DNA of 64,000 nt from Achromobacter marplatensis (lineage in GTDB: Bacteria > Pseudomonadota > Gammaproteobacteria > Burkholderiales > Burkholderiaceae_B): positions 434,001-498,000 of the forward strand of contig NZ_NJIG01000004.1 in assembly GCF_002209535.1 (NCBI RefSeq), given 5' to 3'. The position numbers and the translations under genes are program-made. Below the pieces are notes generated by a model. It was not told where the DNA came from and did not search any database. It worked only from the letters and a program-made list of their open reading frames with translations. Positions within the stretch are counted from its first letter, which is position 1. Every line of letters starts with the position of its first letter. Below, piece by piece: positions 1 through 8,315 of the stretch.

Positions 1-387
1 TCTGGCGGCAACCCGCAAATTCCCAAAGGCGAAGGCGATGGTCCGGTGCAAGCCTATATTGCGGCCATGCCGGGCTGGAAGCGCGATCTGGGCCGTCGGC
101 TTGATGCGCTGATCGTGAAGGCCATTCCGGACGTGCATAAAGCCGTCAAATGGAATTCGCCGTTTTACGGTTTGAAGGGCGAGGGCTGGTTTCTCAGCCT
201 TCATTGCTTCACCAAGTACGTCAAAGTCGCCTTCTTCCGCGGGCAGTCGCTGCAGCCTGTGCCGCCGGGGGCCTCCAAGAGCCAGGACACGCGATATCTG
301 GATATTCGCGAAGACGATGTGCTGGACGAGGCTCAATTCAGCGATTGGGTCAGGCAGGCCAGCCAGTTGCCGGGTGAACGGATGTAA
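1..387 (+). CDS. DUF1801-family protein, 5' end outside the window
   Basis: The reading frame is open from base 1 with no stop, so the true start lies upstream; an internal GTG at 46 could begin a 113-residue protein, but the preceding in-frame codons read as normal protein (SGGNPQIPKGEGDGP). The visible part has the pattern of small YdhG/DUF1801 proteins: a helical stretch ending in the DALI segment, the conserved KAVKWNSPFYG segment, then beta-rich sequence with KVAFFRG. This family has a small alpha/beta fold and no firmly assigned activity. It has no evident operon link to the genes that follow. Confidence 0.75.
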   Translation, partial: SGGNPQIPKGEGDGPVQAYIAAMPGWKRDLGRRLDALIVKAIPDVHKAVKWNSPFYGLKGEGWFLSLHCFTKYVKVAFFRGQSLQPVPPGASKSQDTRYLDIREDDVLDEAQFSDWVRQASQLPGERM

Positions 388-726
388 GAGGGCAAGGCAG
401 GGGCGGTGCGAGAGCGCAGTGGGCCCTCTGTGGACCGCTATCGCCGACGCGTGCGAAACACTCGCAACAATAAATTACGCCCTTCGTGATGGGTCGTCAG
501 CGCCCGCATGGCGCCGTCCGTGGCCCCCGGCATAGGCGCAGCCCGCGCCAGGGCTTGATTCCAGCGGGGCGTCCCTTCGCGCAGGCAAGCAGGGGCCTGC
601 CAAAAGGTGCGCGTGATGGCTGGCCGGGCCATGTTTCTGTGCGCGATCCGGTGGTTGCGGCGTCATTCCAAATCAGTAGGATGCGCGATCACGCATCTGA
701 CTCCGCCTCATCCAAGGACCGATCCC
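388..726. other. Intergenic stretch without a recognisable gene
   Basis: I see no convincing gene in these 339 bases. Short frames are open on both strands, as expected at this GC content, but none has a ribosome-binding site or family-like sequence. The only structure noted is a weak inverted repeat GATGCG-cgatca-CGCATC at 680-697, about 30 bases before the lipoprotein start, which could be a regulator site or chance. The ribosome-binding site AAGGA for the lipoprotein lies at the right edge. Confidence 0.5.
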
Positions 727-1773
727 ATGACGCTGCCGCGACCGCGAGTTGCCCTTTCCACCCTGATGCTTGCGCTCGCCTTGTCGGGGTGCGTGACCGT
801 GCCGGATTCGCACGGCGAGGGCACCATGGATGATCCGCGCTACGCGCAGCTGCTGGACTTGATCGATAAGGCGCTGAAGTCGAACATGGCGGTGGTGCTG
901 GTGGCCGACGTGATGCCGCATGCCACGCTGAACGACGCGGAGTCCATGATGAAATGGACCGGCAATGTGATCTTCACGCATGAGCAGATGCCGAACATCA
1001 CCTTCGGCCGCAAGTTCCAGAACAATGCGCTGCAACGCGACAAGGACGCTACGTATCTGTTCAAGGCGTTCGAGGTGCATATCTTGCCTCCGGGCAAATA
1101 CCTGCTGACGGGTGGCGACGATTACAAGCTGAATGCCTTGCTGGACCAGGTGGGCGCGCGCAGCGGTCCGGCAGGCTCGGGCCGCGGCGCCAAGGGCACC
1201 GCATACCTGTCGCCGGAGCTCTATCGCGAATATTACAAAGAGACCAACTGGCACGAAGGCACCACTGGCACCCAGCTCAAGACGCGTACGGTCTGCACGG
1301 CGGTGCACCGGGGCACGGGCGCCTGCGTCAGCTGGGGCGAAGAGCAATACACCGAAACCACGCAGGGCTCTCGCGCCGGCTATTACGAGCAAACGGATTC
1401 GCGGGACATTCCCGCAATCAAGGTGGCGTCGCGCCTTGCGCCGAAGCTGGCGCTGGGCAGCTTCACGCTCAAGGGTGGCCAGTTTGTGCTGAGTCAGCGC
1501 GTGCACATGAAGACGCCCAGCTACCAGTACAAGCAGTCGGGTTGCCGCGCGGTCGATCCGAAGAAGATCGAGTGCCCCCTCGAAGATTTCACGGTCTACA
1601 CGCGCCCGGCGCCCATGGACTTCACCCAGAAGCTCATCGCGCAACGCGACCTGAGCGATGCGCACCGGCAACTGCTGTCCACCTTGCAACCCATGCAGAT
1701 CACGCCGTTGGGCAAGCAGGGCATGGAGGATCCGATCTGGGGCGTGCCGCTGTCGATAGGCAGCGGGAAGTAA
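727..1773 (+). CDS. Predicted lipoprotein of unknown function
   Basis: The ATG at 727 was chosen because AAGGA lies just upstream and the first residues form a lipoprotein signal peptide: positive MTLPRPR, a hydrophobic run, then a lipobox LSGC around residue 20. The frame is open further upstream (to 607) but without a signal-compatible start. The mature protein of about 328 residues is globular, with four cysteines in its second half and no motif I recognise. It should be anchored in the outer or inner membrane facing the periplasm. It precedes another exported protein by about 40 bases. Function unknown. Confidence 0.72.
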   Translation: MTLPRPRVALSTLMLALALSGCVTVPDSHGEGTMDDPRYAQLLDLIDKALKSNMAVVLVADVMPHATLNDAESMMKWTGNVIFTHEQMPNITFGRKFQNNALQRDKDATYLFKAFEVHILPPGKYLLTGGDDYKLNALLDQVGARSGPAGSGRGAKGTAYLSPELYREYYKETNWHEGTTGTQLKTRTVCTAVHRGTGACVSWGEEQYTETTQGSRAGYYEQTDSRDIPAIKVASRLAPKLALGSFTLKGGQFVLSQRVHMKTPSYQYKQSGCRAVDPKKIECPLEDFTVYTRPAPMDFTQKLIAQRDLSDAHRQLLSTLQPMQITPLGKQGMEDPIWGVPLSIGSGK

Positions 1774-1811
1774 GCTGTCGACCGTCTCTACCCTCTAGAG
1801 AACTTCACACC

Positions 1812-2207
1812 GTGATCCGTCATCGGGTCCTTGCAGCATCGTTGGCCCTCGCCAGCAGCGCTGCGGCGGCTGCGCCTTCATTTAACTGCGCCAAAGCCAC
1901 CACGCCGGTCGAAAAATCTCTTTGCGGGAATTCCGTGCTGGGCGGCCAGGATGCGGCCGTCGCGCAGCAATACAACGCGGTGCGCGGCAAGCTTGACGCC
2001 GACGCGGCCAAATCGCTGACTGCCGACCAGCGTTACTTCCTGAGCGTGCGCGACAGGGTCTATGCCGAACCTTTTTCGGGCAGCACGCCGTTCAAGGAGA
2101 TCGCCACCAGCATGGATCACCGCCTGCGGTTCCTGAACTGGTGGTTCGCGAAGTGCCGCCCGCCGGTGTCAAAGACGATGGTTTCGGTCCGCCTTTTTGC
2201 GGCATGA
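1812..2207 (+). CDS. LprI-like (DUF1311) secreted protein, probably frameshifted
   Basis: GTG start at 1812 gives a signal peptide (VIRHRVLAASLALASSAAAA) followed by FNCAKATTPVEKSLCGN, the two-cysteine N-terminal pattern of LprI/DUF1311 periplasmic proteins; some family members inhibit lysozyme. The final 15 or so codons in this frame look unnatural. From about 2162 the neighbouring frame (codons starting 2162, 2165 and so on) reads AGVKDDGFGPPFCGMNGS and ends in GDWFAVR at a TGA at 2243-2245, which looks like the real C-terminus. One base therefore seems to be missing around 2155-2165, from a sequencing error or a real mutation. Confidence 0.6.
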   Translation: MIRHRVLAASLALASSAAAAAPSFNCAKATTPVEKSLCGNSVLGGQDAAVAQQYNAVRGKLDADAAKSLTADQRYFLSVRDRVYAEPFSGSTPFKEIATSMDHRLRFLNWWFAKCRPPVSKTMVSVRLFAA

Positions 2208-2261
2208 ACGGCAGCCTGTCCGGCGACTGGTTCGCGGTGCGCTGACCCCGGGCCGGGGCGC

Positions 2262-3470
2262 CTACTTGGCCGCGACCAGCGGGCAGCCGCCCTGGTTCAG
2301 CGGGCGGAACGCGTTCTCGCCCGGGATGGTGCGCAGGATCTTGTAGTAGTCCCAGCGCGCTTTGGATTCCGAGGGCTTCTTCACTTCGACGAGGTACATG
2401 TCGTGCACCAGCCGGCCATCTTCGCGCAGGTAGGCGTTGCGGGCAAACATGTCGTCGATCTTCATGCCGCGGATTTGCTTCATGACGGCGTCGCCCTCCA
2501 GTGAGTTGCTTTCCTTCACGCCTTTCAGGAAGGTCAGCACGGAAGAGTAGACGCCGGCCTGCGCCATGGTGGGCACGCGCCCCTTCATGCGTTCCGCGTA
2601 GCGCTTGGTCCAGTCGCGCGTGCGATCGTCCATGTCCCAGTAAAAGCCGGTGGTCAGCACCAGGCCCTGCGCCTGCTCCAGGCCCACGCCGTCGACGTCG
2701 GTGATGAACATGAGCAGGCCGGCCAGTTTCTGTCCGCCTTTGATCAGGCCGAATTCATTGGCCTGCTTGATGGCCATGGTGGTGTCGCCGGAGGAATTGG
2801 CCAGCGCCACGATCTCGGCCTTGGAGGCCTGGGCTTGCAGCAGGAACGAGGAAAAGTCGTTTGAGGCGCGGGGATGCTTGACCGCGCCCAGCGTCTGGCC
2901 GCCGGCCTGTTTGACGGCGTTTTCCGTGTCGGCCTGCAAGGCGTGGCCGAACGCGTAGTCGGCCGTCAGGAAGTACCACTTCTTGATGCCGGACTCCGTC
3001 AGCGCGCGGCCGGTGCCGTTGGCCAGCGCGTAGGTGTCGTAGGTCCATTGGGCAGTCGAGGCCGAGCAGGCTTTGCCCGTCAGGTCCGAGGTGCCGGCGG
3101 TCGACGCCAGGAACGCGATGTTGGACGTGCGCGTGATTTCCTGCACGGCCAGCGCGACCGACGAGGTCGGCACGTCGACGATGGCCTTCACGTTGTCCTG
3201 GTCGATCCAGCGGCGCGCGGTGGCGGACCCGATGTCGGCCTTGTTTTGGTGATCGCTGGCGATGACTTCGATCTTGCGGCCCAGCACCGTGGACCCGAAG
3301 TCCTCGACCGCCATGCGGGCGGCTTCGACTGAGCCTTGGCCCGAGAGGTCGGCGTTCATGCCGGACAGATCGGTCAGGACGCCGATGCGGATGGGCTTGT
3401 CGGACTGCGCATGCGCGGCCGGCAGCGCGAAGGCGCAGGCGACGAGCAGGGCGCTAAGCAGTGGTTTCAT
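2262..3470 (-). CDS. Branched-chain amino acid type ABC transporter substrate-binding protein
   Basis: 402 residues starting with a Sec signal peptide (MKPLLSALLVACAFALPAAHAQ) and then PIRIGVLTDLSGMNADLSG, the classic opening of LivK-type type I periplasmic binding proteins. GGAGGAAAG precedes the ATG. No permease or ATPase genes lie beside it, so it is an orphan receptor that must use a transporter encoded elsewhere. It lies 51 bases downstream of the enoyl-CoA hydratase gene in the same direction and is probably cotranscribed with it, suggesting that its ligand is the acid activated by the acyl-CoA ligase at 4426. The ligand itself cannot be read from the sequence. Confidence 0.85.
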   Translation of the reverse strand: MKPLLSALLVACAFALPAAHAQSDKPIRIGVLTDLSGMNADLSGQGSVEAARMAVEDFGSTVLGRKIEVIASDHQNKADIGSATARRWIDQDNVKAIVDVPTSSVALAVQEITRTSNIAFLASTAGTSDLTGKACSASTAQWTYDTYALANGTGRALTESGIKKWYFLTADYAFGHALQADTENAVKQAGGQTLGAVKHPRASNDFSSFLLQAQASKAEIVALANSSGDTTMAIKQANEFGLIKGGQKLAGLLMFITDVDGVGLEQAQGLVLTTGFYWDMDDRTRDWTKRYAERMKGRVPTMAQAGVYSSVLTFLKGVKESNSLEGDAVMKQIRGMKIDDMFARNAYLREDGRLVHDMYLVEVKKPSESKARWDYYKILRTIPGENAFRPLNQGGCPLVAAK

Positions 3471-3521
3471 GTCTTTCCTCCAGGATGGGTGCCCGCTCTG
3501 AGGCGGGTCTAAAAGGCGGAT

Positions 3522-4253
3522 CTAAACGCCAGTGGCGGGGGACAGCAGATGGCACAACAGGAATTGATCGGTCTGCGCGTGGGCGTAGGCGTTGGCGTCG
3601 AATTGGGCGTCGATGGCGCGTTTGGTTAGCCGCAGCGCCAGCGGCGGGCAGGCGGCGGCTTCCCGCGCCAGGTCCGTGGCGGTGCGTAGCACCTCCCCGG
3701 TGGGGGCGATGTCGTCGGCCAGGCCCCAGTCTTCAGCGGTGTCGGCATCCAGCCGCAAGTCGGTGAAAAGCGCACGCTTGGCGCGCGCCGGGCCGACCAG
3801 GCTGGCCAGGCGGGGCAGCCCGCCCCAGGCCAATGGCAGCCCCAAGCGCACCTCCGGCAGGCGCAGGAACGCGTCGGCGCCCAGCACGCGCCAGTCGCAA
3901 GCCAGCGCCAGCACGGCGCCGCCGCCGACGGCCGCGCCTTCGATGGCGGCGATGGTCACTTGAGGCAGCTCGCTCCAGGCGCGGCACAACGCTTCGCCGC
4001 GCGCCAAGGCGCGCTGCGTCATTAAGGGATCGTCGTGGTTCCAGAGTGCGGGGTCTTTCAGGTCGATGCCCGCGCTGAAGACGGCGGGCGTGCCGGTCAG
4101 CACGACGGCGCGGACGCGGTCGTCGCGCGCCAGTTCGCCGGCGGCGTCGATCAGGGCGTCGATCGCCGCCAGATTCAGGGCGTTGGCCTTGCCGCCGCGG
4201 TCGTAGCGCACCACCGCCACGTCCTCGTCGCGCTCGATTGAAACCATGCTCAT
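3522..4253 (-). CDS. Enoyl-CoA hydratase/isomerase family protein
   Basis: 243 residues from ATG 4253, chosen because AAGGACAG lies just upstream; the frame is open further upstream but without family sequence. Crotonase-fold features are visible: FSAGIDLKD near residue 65, the oxyanion-hole region AAVGGGAVLALACDWRV near residue 105, and LPEVRLGLPL with the conserved PE glutamate. The second catalytic glutamate of true hydratases is not obvious, so an isomerase or hydrolase role is possible. It is divergent from the acyl-CoA ligase and shares an operator region with it. It likely handles a CoA thioester made by that ligase. Confidence 0.85.
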   Translation of the reverse strand: MSMVSIERDEDVAVVRYDRGGKANALNLAAIDALIDAAGELARDDRVRAVVLTGTPAVFSAGIDLKDPALWNHDDPLMTQRALARGEALCRAWSELPQVTIAAIEGAAVGGGAVLALACDWRVLGADAFLRLPEVRLGLPLAWGGLPRLASLVGPARAKRALFTDLRLDADTAEDWGLADDIAPTGEVLRTATDLAREAAACPPLALRLTKRAIDAQFDANAYAHAQTDQFLLCHLLSPATGV

Positions 4254-4282
4254 TCGCTGTCCTTGGCGTTTAGTTCGTGGAT

Positions 4283-4296
4283 ATACTACCAAGTAT
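4283..4296. promoter_or_regulatory. Putative TetR operator, copy 1
   Basis: ATACTACCAAGTAT has inverted ends (ATACT/AGTAT) and is followed by GTT. It sits between the divergent hydratase (4253, minus) and ligase (4426, plus) genes. A near-identical sequence, ATACTACTCGGTAT followed by GTT, lies at 6871-6884 between the TetR gene and the MaoC gene. Two copies, each in a divergent promoter region of the same locus, suggest a binding site for the TetR protein at 6094-6735. That assignment is inference. Confidence 0.55.
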
Positions 4297-4425
4297 GTTG
4301 AAAGTCGCAAGACTTCGCCGGCTGTCTGGCAGGGAGTGTGCGGGTAAGTCCGCATTCGCCAGTCCTGGATGGCGGCGGAAAAGTCATGAAAAATAAAGCG
4401 AAATAACAGAACGAGGAGACGATTG

Positions 4426-6048
4426 ATGAACGACGAGGCTCGGGCGGCCGTTCCCGAACGCCAGGTGTGCGTGCTGCGCTATCTGCTGGAGAGTCAGGCC
4501 AAAAAGATACCGGACAGAATCTTCGTCCGTTTTCATGGCGGCCCGACGTGGACCTATGCGCAGACGTTGGCCCAGGTTCGCCAGCGCGCGGCCACGCTGC
4601 GCCGCGAAGGCGTCAAGCAGGGGGATCGGGTGCTGTGCTGGATGGGCAACGGGCCGGAGCTGCTGGCCAGTTGGTTCGCCATCAATTACCTGGGAGCGGT
4701 GTACGTGCCGCTGAACACGGCGCTGCGCGGCCGGCCCCTGGAGCACGTGCTGGAGAACGCCCAGGCTTCGCTGATGCTGGCGCATCGGGCACTGGTCGAA
4801 CGCTTGCAGGCGCTGTCGCCCGGCGCGCTGACCCGCGTGCTGCTGACGGGCGAGGGCGAGGCGCCGCCCGCCGCGCCGCCCGGCGTGTCGTTCGCGGCGC
4901 TGGTGGACGGGGCGGGGGAACCCGCGGCGGATCTGCTGGCGACCGAGGCGCCGATCGAACCCTGGGACATGCAGTCCATCATGTACACGTCCGGGACCAC
5001 GGGTCTGTCCAAGGGTGTCGTCACGTCCTACGTGCAGCTCTACACCATGGGGCCGGACGCCTTCGATTGCATCACCCCCGATGATCGCTGCATGATCGCG
5101 GGCCCGATTTTCCACTGCGGCAGCACGCTGTACGTGTACGCGATGCTGGCCTACGGCGGATCGATCGCCATGGTGCCGGAGTTCCGCACGGCCGAGTTCT
5201 GGGACGCGATCCGCGATACCGAGAGCACGGTGGTGCTGTTGCTGGGCGTCATGGCCAACTTCCTGCTAAAGCAGCCGCCGTCGCCGCGCGACCGCGAGCA
5301 CACCCTGAAGAAGGCGTTCATCGTGCCGTTCGGGGAAGACGCCCCGGCATTCCAGGCGCGTTTCGGCGTGGACTTGTACACGGTCTACAACATGACTGAA
5401 ATCGCCAGCCCCTTGAGCGCCGGCCCCGGGCTGACCGAAGCGGGCCGCTGCGGCAAGCCGCGACCGTGGTTCGAGCTGCGCGTGGGCGACGCGCAGGACC
5501 GCGCGGTGCCGGACGGCCAGGTGGGCGAACTGTTGATCCGGTCGCATCGGCCCTGGGCGTTGTTCAGCGGCTATTACCGCAATCCCGACGCCACCGCCGC
5601 ATCAATGCGCAACGGCTGGTTCCATACTGGCGACGCGTTCCGGCGCGACGCAGAGGGCACGTTCTTCTTCGTGGACCGCTTGAAGGACGTAATCCGCCGG
5701 CGGGGCGAGAACATCTCGTCGTTCGAGCTGGAGGGCGAGATCTGCGCGCATCCTGCTGTGCGCGAGGCCGTGGCCGTGGCGGTGCCCAGCGAGCACGGGG
5801 AGGACGAAGTGCTGGCGGTGGTGACGGCCGTGGAGGGGGCGCAGGTGGAGCCCGGCGCGTTGATCGGCTGGCTGGCCGAGCGCGTGCCGCACTACATGGT
5901 GCCGCGCTATGTAAGGGTGGTCGAGGAGTTGCCGAAGACCGCCAGCGGCAAGCTGCAAAAGCACGTGCTGCGCAGCGAGGGGCTGGCCGACGGTACGTGG
6001 GACCGGGAGGCGGCGGGCATACGACTGCGCCGCGAACGGCTGGCGTGA
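4426..6048 (+). CDS. Acyl-CoA synthetase (AMP-dependent ligase; CaiC/long-chain type)
   Basis: 540 residues from ATG 4426, seven bases after GAGGAG. All ANL-superfamily signatures are present: the P-loop SIMYTSGTTGLSKGVV near residue 185, YNMTEIASP near 320, the GWFHTGD motif near 400, DRLKDVIRRRGENIS (hinge) near 420 and the C-terminal catalytic lysine region PKTASGKLQK near 510. It should activate a carboxylic acid to its CoA thioester with ATP in the cytoplasm. Sequence style (GEN-ISSFELE) is closest to crotonobetaine/carnitine-CoA ligase-like members, but the substrate is unknown. It heads the acyl-CoA locus. Confidence 0.88.
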   Translation: MNDEARAAVPERQVCVLRYLLESQAKKIPDRIFVRFHGGPTWTYAQTLAQVRQRAATLRREGVKQGDRVLCWMGNGPELLASWFAINYLGAVYVPLNTALRGRPLEHVLENAQASLMLAHRALVERLQALSPGALTRVLLTGEGEAPPAAPPGVSFAALVDGAGEPAADLLATEAPIEPWDMQSIMYTSGTTGLSKGVVTSYVQLYTMGPDAFDCITPDDRCMIAGPIFHCGSTLYVYAMLAYGGSIAMVPEFRTAEFWDAIRDTESTVVLLLGVMANFLLKQPPSPRDREHTLKKAFIVPFGEDAPAFQARFGVDLYTVYNMTEIASPLSAGPGLTEAGRCGKPRPWFELRVGDAQDRAVPDGQVGELLIRSHRPWALFSGYYRNPDATAASMRNGWFHTGDAFRRDAEGTFFFVDRLKDVIRRRGENISSFELEGEICAHPAVREAVAVAVPSEHGEDEVLAVVTAVEGAQVEPGALIGWLAERVPHYMVPRYVRVVEELPKTASGKLQKHVLRSEGLADGTWDREAAGIRLRRERLA

Positions 6049-6055
6049 AGGGGGG

Positions 6056-6089
6056 GGCGGCCTCTGCCCCGAGACGGGGCGGGGCCGCC
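6056..6089. terminator. Hairpin between convergent genes (probable bidirectional terminator)
   Basis: GGCGGCC (6056-6062) pairs with GGCCGCC (6083-6089), and an inner GCCCCG/CGGGGC stem extends the structure. It lies in the 45-base gap between the convergent ligase and TetR genes. There is no clear T-run on either side, so efficiency is uncertain. Confidence 0.5.
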
Positions 6090-6093
6090 GCCT

Positions 6094-6735
6094 TCAGGTG
6101 CGGGCGCCCAGGCCGGCGATGATGGTGTGGACCACCTTGTTGGCCAGGATTTCGCGGTCGTCGCGCGTTTCGCCCAGGCGCGGCCGGTACCAGACGGCCA
6201 GCCAATTGATGGCGCCCAGCGCCGCCTTGACCGCGACCGAGACGTCGTCAATGGCCAGAGACCCGTCTTCCACGCCTTCGTAGGCCACACGCTTGAACAG
6301 TGCTTCGAAGTCGTCGCGGATGGTCATGAGTTCGGCCAGCGTCTGGCGCTGGGCCGGTGTGGTGGCGCCCAGGCGGTGCATGTGCACGCCCTGCACCACG
6401 ACCGTTTCGAACGCCAGGTTCTCCATCATCGACAGCGCATGGTGCTTGAGCATCAGCGCCAGCCGGTGCGCGGCGGTGCCTTTTTCCTTCATCACCGGGC
6501 GCACCGCTTCGAAATTGCGCCGCATACCTTCGCGGTGCACGTCGAAGAACAGATCGGTCTTGGACCGGTAGTAGTGATAGACCCGGCCCTTGGTGGCCCC
6601 CAGCCGGCGCGCGACATCGTCGATGCTGGAGGCGTGGAACCCTTGCGCCATGAAGCACTCGGCCGCCGCGGTCAGCAGTTCGATATTGCCCATGCCGTCA
6701 TCGCGTGCAGCCGTCACCGTAGGTTCCCCATTCAT
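6094..6735 (-). CDS. TetR/AcrR family transcriptional regulator
   Basis: 213 residues from ATG 6735, selected because GGAG lies eight bases upstream; a longer frame to 6765 exists. The N-terminal helix-turn-helix reads IELLTAAAECFMAQGFHASSIDDVARRLGATKG, followed by VYHYYRSKTDLFFDVH, the standard TetR layout. The C-terminal 150 residues are the all-helical ligand-binding part. Several TetR repressors of fatty-acid or acyl-CoA genes respond to acyl-CoA; that is a reasonable guess here because it sits inside an acyl-CoA operon cluster. The probable operators are at 4283-4296 and 6871-6884. Confidence 0.88.
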   Translation of the reverse strand: MNGEPTVTAARDDGMGNIELLTAAAECFMAQGFHASSIDDVARRLGATKGRVYHYYRSKTDLFFDVHREGMRRNFEAVRPVMKEKGTAAHRLALMLKHHALSMMENLAFETVVVQGVHMHRLGATTPAQRQTLAELMTIRDDFEALFKRVAYEGVEDGSLAIDDVSVAVKAALGAINWLAVWYRPRLGETRDDREILANKVVHTIIAGLGART

Positions 6736-6870
6736 GCGCCTTTCTCCATCCATGCGTTGCGGCAAAGCGCCAGTTTAGCCAATTGCCTGTCCCCACACCG
6801 CGTGGCGGGCGGGTTTGCACGGACTCGCGGGACGGTCCGACCGGCTGTACAAATCAGAAAATCGAAGTTT

Positions 6871-6884
6871 ATACTACTCGGTAT
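6871..6884. promoter_or_regulatory. Putative TetR operator, copy 2
   Basis: ATACTACTCGGTAT, followed by GTT, matches the site at 4283-4296 in 11 of 14 positions, including both outer arms. It lies between the divergent TetR (6735, minus) and MaoC (6955, plus) genes, where it could control both autoregulation and the MaoC-SDR-thioesterase-ALDH-thiolase operon. Confidence 0.55.
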
Positions 6885-6954
6885 GTTTTCGCGTCCTGGT
6901 GCGTCCATGTGGCGGTCCGCGACGCGCCCGCTTCTCGCCATCCCTTTGCTGCCC

Positions 6955-7434
6955 ATGACCACAGACCTTGTTCAAGCCCCTTCCAGCCCTCAAGCCCTGG
7001 CCGACCAGGTGTCGCAGGAAATCGGCGTGTCGGAGTGGGTGACCATTTCGCAGGCGCAGGTGGACCTGTTCGCCGACGCCACGGGCGACCACCAGTTCAT
7101 CCATGTGGATCCGGCACGCGCCGCCCGTGAAAGCGCCTTCGGCGGGCCGATCGCGCATGGTTTTTTGTCGTTGTCGTTACTGACCGCGCTGAGCCAGAAG
7201 GTGTTGCCGACCTTCGAGGGCGCCATCGGCATCAATTACGGCTTCGACAAGGTCCGTTTCCTGACGCCGGTGCCGGTGGGCGCGCGGGTGCGCGGCCGAT
7301 TCGTGCTGAGCGAGTTCACGCCGCGCAACGCGCGTGAGTTCACCACCCGGTATGCCGTCACCGTCGAGATCGAGGGCGCCGCGCGTCCCGCGCTGGTGGC
7401 CGACTGGATCACCATGACCATTCTTCAAGGATGA
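6955..7434 (+). CDS. MaoC-family (R)-specific enoyl-CoA hydratase-like protein
   Basis: 159 residues from ATG 6955, which gives the usual length for single hot-dog MaoC proteins; in-frame ATGs at 6883 and 6907 would add an unlikely leader, and no strong ribosome-binding site decides the matter. The hydratase-2 motif is clear: FADATGDHQFIHVDPARA near residue 40 (Asp/His pair), then FGGPIAHGFLSLSLL. It should hydrate a trans-2-enoyl-CoA or a related substrate. Its stop overlaps the next start (ATGA), so it is the first gene of a tightly coupled operon. Confidence 0.85.
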   Translation: MTTDLVQAPSSPQALADQVSQEIGVSEWVTISQAQVDLFADATGDHQFIHVDPARAARESAFGGPIAHGFLSLSLLTALSQKVLPTFEGAIGINYGFDKVRFLTPVPVGARVRGRFVLSEFTPRNAREFTTRYAVTVEIEGAARPALVADWITMTILQG

Positions 7435-8315
7435 ACCCCATGAGCATTCGCTTTGATGAACGCGTCGCCATCGTGACCGGCGCTGGCCAGGGACTGGGCC
7501 GCAGCCATGCGCTGCAGTTGGCCGCGCGCGGCTGCCGCGTGGTGGTCAACGACTTCGGGGGCGCGGCGCAGGCCGTGGCCGACGAGATCCTGGCCGCGGG
7601 CGGCCAGGCCATCGCCGATGGCGGCAACGTTTGCGACAGCGCTGCCGTGGACGCCATGGTGGCGCGGGCGATGGATGCCTGGGGCCGCGTCGATATCCTG
7701 ATCAACAATGCCGGCATCTTGCGCGACAAGACCTTCGCCAAGATGAGCGCCGACGATTTCAACGCAGTGATCGACGTGCATCTGCTGGGCTCGGCCAACT
7801 GCGCGCGTGCCGTGTGGCCGATCATGCGCGAGCAGCGCTACGGCCGCATCCTGATGACCACGTCCACGTCGGGCATGTACGGCAATTTCGGCCAGTCCAA
7901 CTACGGCGCCGCGAAAGCGGGTGTGGTCGGCCTGATGAACGTGCTGCACCTGGAAGGCCAGAAGCATGGCATTCACGTCAATGCGCTGGTGCCCACCGCC
8001 GCCACGCGCATGACGGCCGAGATGTTCGATGCGGACGCGCTGCGGGCGCTGGACCCGGCCTATGTGACGCCCGCCGCCCTGTTCCTGGTGGCCGAGGGCG
8101 CGCCCAGCCGCACGGCGCTGCTGGCGGGCGCGGGGACCTATGCGCGCCTTGCCATCGTGGAAAGCGAAGGCGTCTATTTTCCCGAAGGCGAACGCACGCC
8201 CGAAAGCATTGCCGCGCATTTCGACGAGATCGCCAGTCTGGGCCGCCTGATCGAGCCGCCCGAGGGCCTGGCGCACGTCGCCCGCATTTTGAAGCGTGCG
8301 CAGGAGGCGGCATGA
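7431..8315 (+). CDS. Short-chain dehydrogenase/reductase (3-hydroxyacyl-CoA dehydrogenase-like)
   Basis: 294 residues; the start overlaps the MaoC stop by four bases, and a second ATG at 7440 is also possible. Rossmann motif TGAGQGLGRSHA near residue 15, NNAG near residue 90 and the catalytic YGAAKAG near 160 with the serine-rich STSTSGMYGN before it. The GAGQGLGRSHAL opening is typical of the SDR half of peroxisomal multifunctional enzyme type 2, so a 3-hydroxyacyl-CoA dehydrogenase following the MaoC hydratase is the natural reading. The exact substrate is unknown. Confidence 0.82.
   Translation: MNPMSIRFDERVAIVTGAGQGLGRSHALQLAARGCRVVVNDFGGAAQAVADEILAAGGQAIADGGNVCDSAAVDAMVARAMDAWGRVDILINNAGILRDKTFAKMSADDFNAVIDVHLLGSANCARAVWPIMREQRYGRILMTTSTSGMYGNFGQSNYGAAKAGVVGLMNVLHLEGQKHGIHVNALVPTAATRMTAEMFDADALRALDPAYVTPAALFLVAEGAPSRTALLAGAGTYARLAIVESEGVYFPEGERTPESIAAHFDEIASLGRLIEPPEGLAHVARILKRAQEAA

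Noticed and set aside
2246..2258. CCCCG-ggc-CGGGG as a terminator between convergent genes
   Set aside because: The stem is only five base pairs and no T-run follows on either strand, so it could be chance in GC-rich DNA.
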